From: JAEKLB01 sp050249235
GTDB lineage: Bacteria > Actinomycetota > Acidimicrobiia > Acidimicrobiales > CADCSY01
Direction: 5' to 3'
Length of the DNA: 31,373 bases
Assembly (NCBI GenBank): GCA_050249235.1
Contig: JBFWQW010000025.1
Coordinates: 1 to 31,373 of the forward strand
Below the pieces are notes generated by a model, which saw only the letters and a program-made list of their open reading frames with translations, ran no database searches and had not been told where the DNA came from. Of the stretch, positions 29,425 to 31,373 are shown piece by piece. The position numbers were made by a program, and so were the translations under genes. Positions within the stretch are counted from its first letter, which is position 1. Each line of letters opens with the position of its first letter.

Positions 29425-30413
29425 TGGGGCGACCCGACCTCGAGGCCACGGTCACGATCGAGCGCCGGCTCGACCCGGCCGCGGCCCGGGCCGCGCTCGA
29501 GGCGGACACCCGGACGGGGCTGACGGCACCGGCCAAGTGGCTGCCGCCCATCTGGTTCTACGACGACCGGGGCTGCGCGCTGTTCGACGAGATCACCCGG
29601 TTGGACGAGTACTACCCGACCCGCGTCGAGCGGGTCATCCTCGAGGCCCACGCCAAGGAGATCGCGGCGGCCTCCGGCGCCGACACGCTGATCGAGCTCG
29701 GCTCCGGCACGTCGGAGAAGACCAGGATCCTGCTCGACGCGCTCTGCGACGCCGACCACCTCCGCCGGTTCGTCCCCCTCGACGTGAGCGAGTCGACCCT
29801 GGCGACGGCGGCGGCCTCGATCGCCGGGCACTACGGCGTGCCGGTGGACGCGGTGGTGGGCGACTTCACCCGCCACCTCGTGCACCTGCCCACCGGGGGG
29901 CGCCGGCTCCTCGCCTTCCTCGGCAGCACCATCGGCAACCTCGACCCCGACCAGCGGGCCCGCTTCCTGTTCGACGTCGACGCCACCCTCGTGCGGGGCG
30001 ACGCCTTCCTGCTCGGCACCGACCTGGTGAAGGACCCGGCCAGGCTGGTGGCCGCCTACGACGACGCCCGGGGCGTGACCGCCGAGTTCAACCGCAACGT
30101 GCTGCACCGCCTCAACCGGGAGCTCGGGGCCGACTTCGACGTGGCCGCCTTCGACCACGTGGCCCGCTGGGACGACGAGCGCTCGTGGATCGAGATGCGC
30201 CTCCGGGCGACCCGGGCCATGACGGTGCGGCTCCCGGCCCTCGGCCTCGAGGTCGGCTTCGGGGCCGGCGAGGAGCTCCGCACCGAGATCAGCGCCAAGT
30301 TCACGCCCGACCAGGTGACGGCCGAGCTGTGGGACGCCGGCCTCGTCGTCCGGGAGGCCTGGACCGACCCGGCGGGCGACTTCCTCCTCACCCTCTCCAC
30401 GCCCTACTGCTGA
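29424..30413 (+). CDS. egtD: L-histidine N-alpha-methyltransferase EgtD
   Basis: Trimethylates histidine with SAM to hercynine, the first step of ergothioneine synthesis. 329 residues, close to mycobacterial EgtD. Signatures are WLPPIWFYDDRGCALFDEIT, the EYYPTRVERVIL substrate segment, LIELGSGTSEKTRILLDAL for SAM, and the VPLDVSESTL loop. LLAFLGSTIGNLDP and the LLGTDLVKD segment are also conserved. FNRNVLHRLNRELGADFD and RSWIEMRL further mark the family. The ATG overlaps the egtB stop (TGATG), so expression is coupled. A hairpin follows. Together with egtB this gives the central two reactions; the C-S lyase step must be encoded elsewhere. Confidence 0.95.
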   Translation: MGRPDLEATVTIERRLDPAAARAALEADTRTGLTAPAKWLPPIWFYDDRGCALFDEITRLDEYYPTRVERVILEAHAKEIAAASGADTLIELGSGTSEKTRILLDALCDADHLRRFVPLDVSESTLATAAASIAGHYGVPVDAVVGDFTRHLVHLPTGGRRLLAFLGSTIGNLDPDQRARFLFDVDATLVRGDAFLLGTDLVKDPARLVAAYDDARGVTAEFNRNVLHRLNRELGADFDVAAFDHVARWDDERSWIEMRLRATRAMTVRLPALGLEVGFGAGEELRTEISAKFTPDQVTAELWDAGLVVREAWTDPAGDFLLTLSTPYC

Positions 30414-30431
30414 GGCGCCCTCTCCCGTTCT

Positions 30432-30470
30432 TTGTCGCGCCGCGCACCCCTGAAGCGGCCACCGCGACAA
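30432..30470 (+). terminator. hairpin after egtD
   Basis: TTGTCGCG (30432-30439) pairs with CGCGACAA (30463-30470), with an inner GCCGC/GCGGC stem (30439-30443, 30455-30459) and small bulge. It begins 19 bp after the egtD stop. No T-run follows. Confidence 0.5.
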
Positions 30471-30533
30471 GGATGGGTGGTCTGGGGGTGACGTCGGTCC
30501 GGCGAGCCGCGGCTACGATCTCCGTCCGCCCGT

Positions 30534-30605
30534 TCGGGGGTGGTGTAATCGGCAACACAACTGGTTCTGGTCCAGTTATTCGGGGTTCGAGTCCTCGCCC
30601 CCGAG
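30534..30605 (+). tRNA. tRNA-Gln (anticodon CUG)
   Basis: Full cloverleaf: acceptor TCGGGGG (30534-30540) with CCCCCGA (30598-30604), D-stem GTGT/ACAC, anticodon stem ACTGG/CCAGT with loop TTCTGGT (anticodon CTG), T-stem CGGGG/CCTCG with loop TTCGAGT, discriminator G30605. The weak U1-A72 first pair is typical of bacterial tRNA-Gln amidated by GatCAB. CCA is not encoded. Confidence 0.95.
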
Positions 30606-30607
30606 CT

Positions 30608-30623
30608 CCCAGCCCCGGCTGGG
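30608..30623 (+). other. spacer hairpin between the two tRNAs
   Basis: CCCAGC-CCCG-GCTGGG forms a 6-bp stem with tetraloop just downstream of the tRNA-Gln 3' end. It could be a processing or termination element. Confidence 0.4.
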
Positions 30624-30644
30624 GACTCACCAACCGAAGTGCAC

Positions 30645-30717
30645 GGCCCCATCGTCTAGTGGCCTAGGACACCACCCTCTCAAGGTGGAGACACGGGTTC
30701 GAATCCCGTTGGGGCTG
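30645..30717 (+). tRNA. tRNA-Glu (anticodon CUC)
   Basis: Acceptor GGCCCCA (30645-30651) with TGGGGCT (30710-30716; the first pair is G-U), anticodon stem CCACC/GGTGG with loop CTCTCAA (anticodon CTC), T-stem ACGGG/CCCGT with loop TTCGAAT, discriminator G30717. No encoded CCA. The tRNA-Gln ends 39 nt upstream, so the two may be co-transcribed. Confidence 0.96.
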
Positions 30718-30725
30718 CTTCTTCC

Positions 30726-30755
30726 CGGGAGCCGCAGGCCGGCCTGCGGCTCCCG
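30726..30755 (+). terminator. strong palindromic terminator after the tRNA pair
   Basis: GGGAGCCGCAGGCC (30727-30740) is followed at once by its exact complement (30741-30754), with one more C-G pair outside. The 14-15 bp stem starts 9 nt after tRNA-Glu and is the likely end of the tRNA transcript. Confidence 0.7.
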
Positions 30756-31041
30756 CCGGGCGTCGTGCCCGTGACCCGGCCGGCTCAGGACAGCTCGTCC
30801 TGGACCGCGGGTGTCGGACGTCAGCGGTCGGCGAGGTCCCGACGGTCACCCGCATGGCATGGATGGCCCCCAAGGCGCACTGCGGGGGCTCAGCGTGCAG
30901 ATGCACGGTTTGGTTTGTTCCTGAATCCATCCTTGACAAGCACGAGCAATCCTGCCTTCACTGGTCCAGCATCAGGCCGTCCGTCAATGGGTGCCCCCCT
31001 TGAGGAGCGCCTCCCATACCTTCACGGAGCCAGGGGGATGT
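30756..31041 (+). other. intergenic stretch with a candidate promoter
   Basis: No convincing gene is seen here. TTGACA at 30933-30938 is an exact -35 consensus; TTCACT at 30957-30962 (18-bp spacer) is a weak -10. The sequence from about 30900 is visibly richer in A/T than the rest of the window. It would drive the exported protein that starts at 31042. Frames reading through here on either strand have no family-like content. Confidence 0.4.
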
Positions 31042-31373
31042 GTGATTGAACGGCGGATCGGCGGCCGATTGGTCGCGAGTCTCGTAGGTGTCGCGGCCGC
31101 TGTCGGTGTCGTTTGGGCGGCGACTGGCCGCGATGCCTCGCCCGGTCCCGGTCGGGACGTCGGACGTCAATCGGACGGCGAGGTTGAGCCATCGGTGAGC
31201 GCCTTGCTTGACGCCGGCGTTTGCTTCGCACGTCTGGTGCCTCCCACCGATATCCGGAGTCGGTTCTCCCAGAGCGGAGACAGTGTCCTCTTCTCGGGCG
31301 GTGAATGCTCCTCCGGCATTCCGGCTGCCGAGCGTCCCCGGGTGCGCGCGATCAATCTCGTCGATGGCACGAT
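31042..31373 (+). CDS. 5' part of a gene for an exported protein, unknown function
   Basis: An open frame begins at GTG 31042 and runs off the right edge (110 codons seen). AGGGGG lies 4-5 nt upstream of the GTG. The N-terminus MIERRIGGRLVASLVGVAAA and following GVVWAATG form a signal peptide or membrane anchor. Beyond it are a charged Gly/Asp-rich linker and the start of a domain with two cysteines (DAGVCFARLVPP and SGGECSSG). Codon use is less GC-biased (TTG, CTT, GTT, ATT, AAT appear), suggesting a recently acquired or fast-evolving gene beside the tRNA genes. ATG at 31038 is out of frame and stops at once. No family recognised. Confidence 0.55.
   Translation, partial: MIERRIGGRLVASLVGVAAAVGVVWAATGRDASPGPGRDVGRQSDGEVEPSVSALLDAGVCFARLVPPTDIRSRFSQSGDSVLFSGGECSSGIPAAERPRVRAINLVDGT

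Noticed and set aside
30388..30652. Overlapping minus-strand frames opposite tRNA-Gln
   Set aside because: They cover a clear tRNA and the egtD terminator and have no family-like content.
30664..30939. Minus-strand frame opposite tRNA-Glu and its terminator
   Set aside because: It includes the well-known false peptide (DSNPCLHLERVVS) produced by translating a tRNA-Glu antisense.
30765..31049. A 94-residue plus-strand frame
   Set aside because: Low-complexity composition, no ribosome site, and it overlaps the better-supported promoter and start at 31042.
1..31373. CRISPR arrays, rRNA genes, replication origin, known metabolite riboswitches
   Set aside because: No regularly spaced repeats, no rRNA-like stretches, no DnaA-box cluster and no recognisable riboswitch core were seen; only attenuators and hairpins.

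Overview
The window is a very GC-rich chromosomal stretch (C or G at nearly every third codon position) that looks like a high-GC actinobacterium. The best guess is Acidimicrobiia or a close relative. Supporting signs are the actinobacterial-type SerC, the long-form LeuA, an IclR regulator divergent from leuCD (the NdgR/LtbR arrangement), egtB-egtD, and many genes that look leaderless. The lineage is inference from gene content and style; no 16S or marker search was possible.

Layout. 1-3.8 kb: a probable transposase tail, a GntR/FCD regulator, and a divergent lipoprotein substrate-binding protein plus alpha/beta hydrolase. 3.8-6.4 kb (minus strand): two exported proteins of unknown function downstream of an ECF sigma factor and its overlapping membrane anti-sigma candidate. 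6.5-11.2 kb: a glutathione peroxidase, then serC divergent from an aspartate-type aminotransferase and serA. 11.2-11.9 kb: a small [3Fe-4S] ferredoxin with a membrane-anchored 'sunset'-domain-like protein.

11.9-23.6 kb is mainly branched-chain amino acid synthesis: leuA alone, leuCD with a divergent IclR regulator, and leuB-ilvE-cimA as one overlapping operon. CimA (citramalate synthase) together with LeuCD and LeuB gives threonine-independent entry to isoleucine. The three units appear to be controlled differently. leuA has a Leu-rich leader peptide and an attenuator. leuB-ilvE-cimA has a leader ending Ile-Ile-Ile-Val followed by its own attenuator with an alternative antiterminator pairing. 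leuCD has an operator-like inverted repeat next to the IclR gene. Between these lie a methyltransferase, an SDR protein lacking the usual catalytic residues, an alpha/beta hydrolase and greA.

23.6-30.4 kb: a conserved-looking hypothetical, an acyl-CoA dehydrogenase, a PtpB-like phosphatase, gltX overlapping a DUF218 membrane protein, and the ergothioneine genes egtB and egtD. 30.5-30.7 kb: tRNA-Gln(CUG) and tRNA-Glu(CUC). The right edge holds the start of an exported protein that runs off the window.

The most notable signals are the two BCAA attenuators, a 51-bp palindromic repeat present once after leuD and once after cimA, and a recurring -10-like hexamer 6-7 nt before start codons that suggests widespread leaderless transcription.
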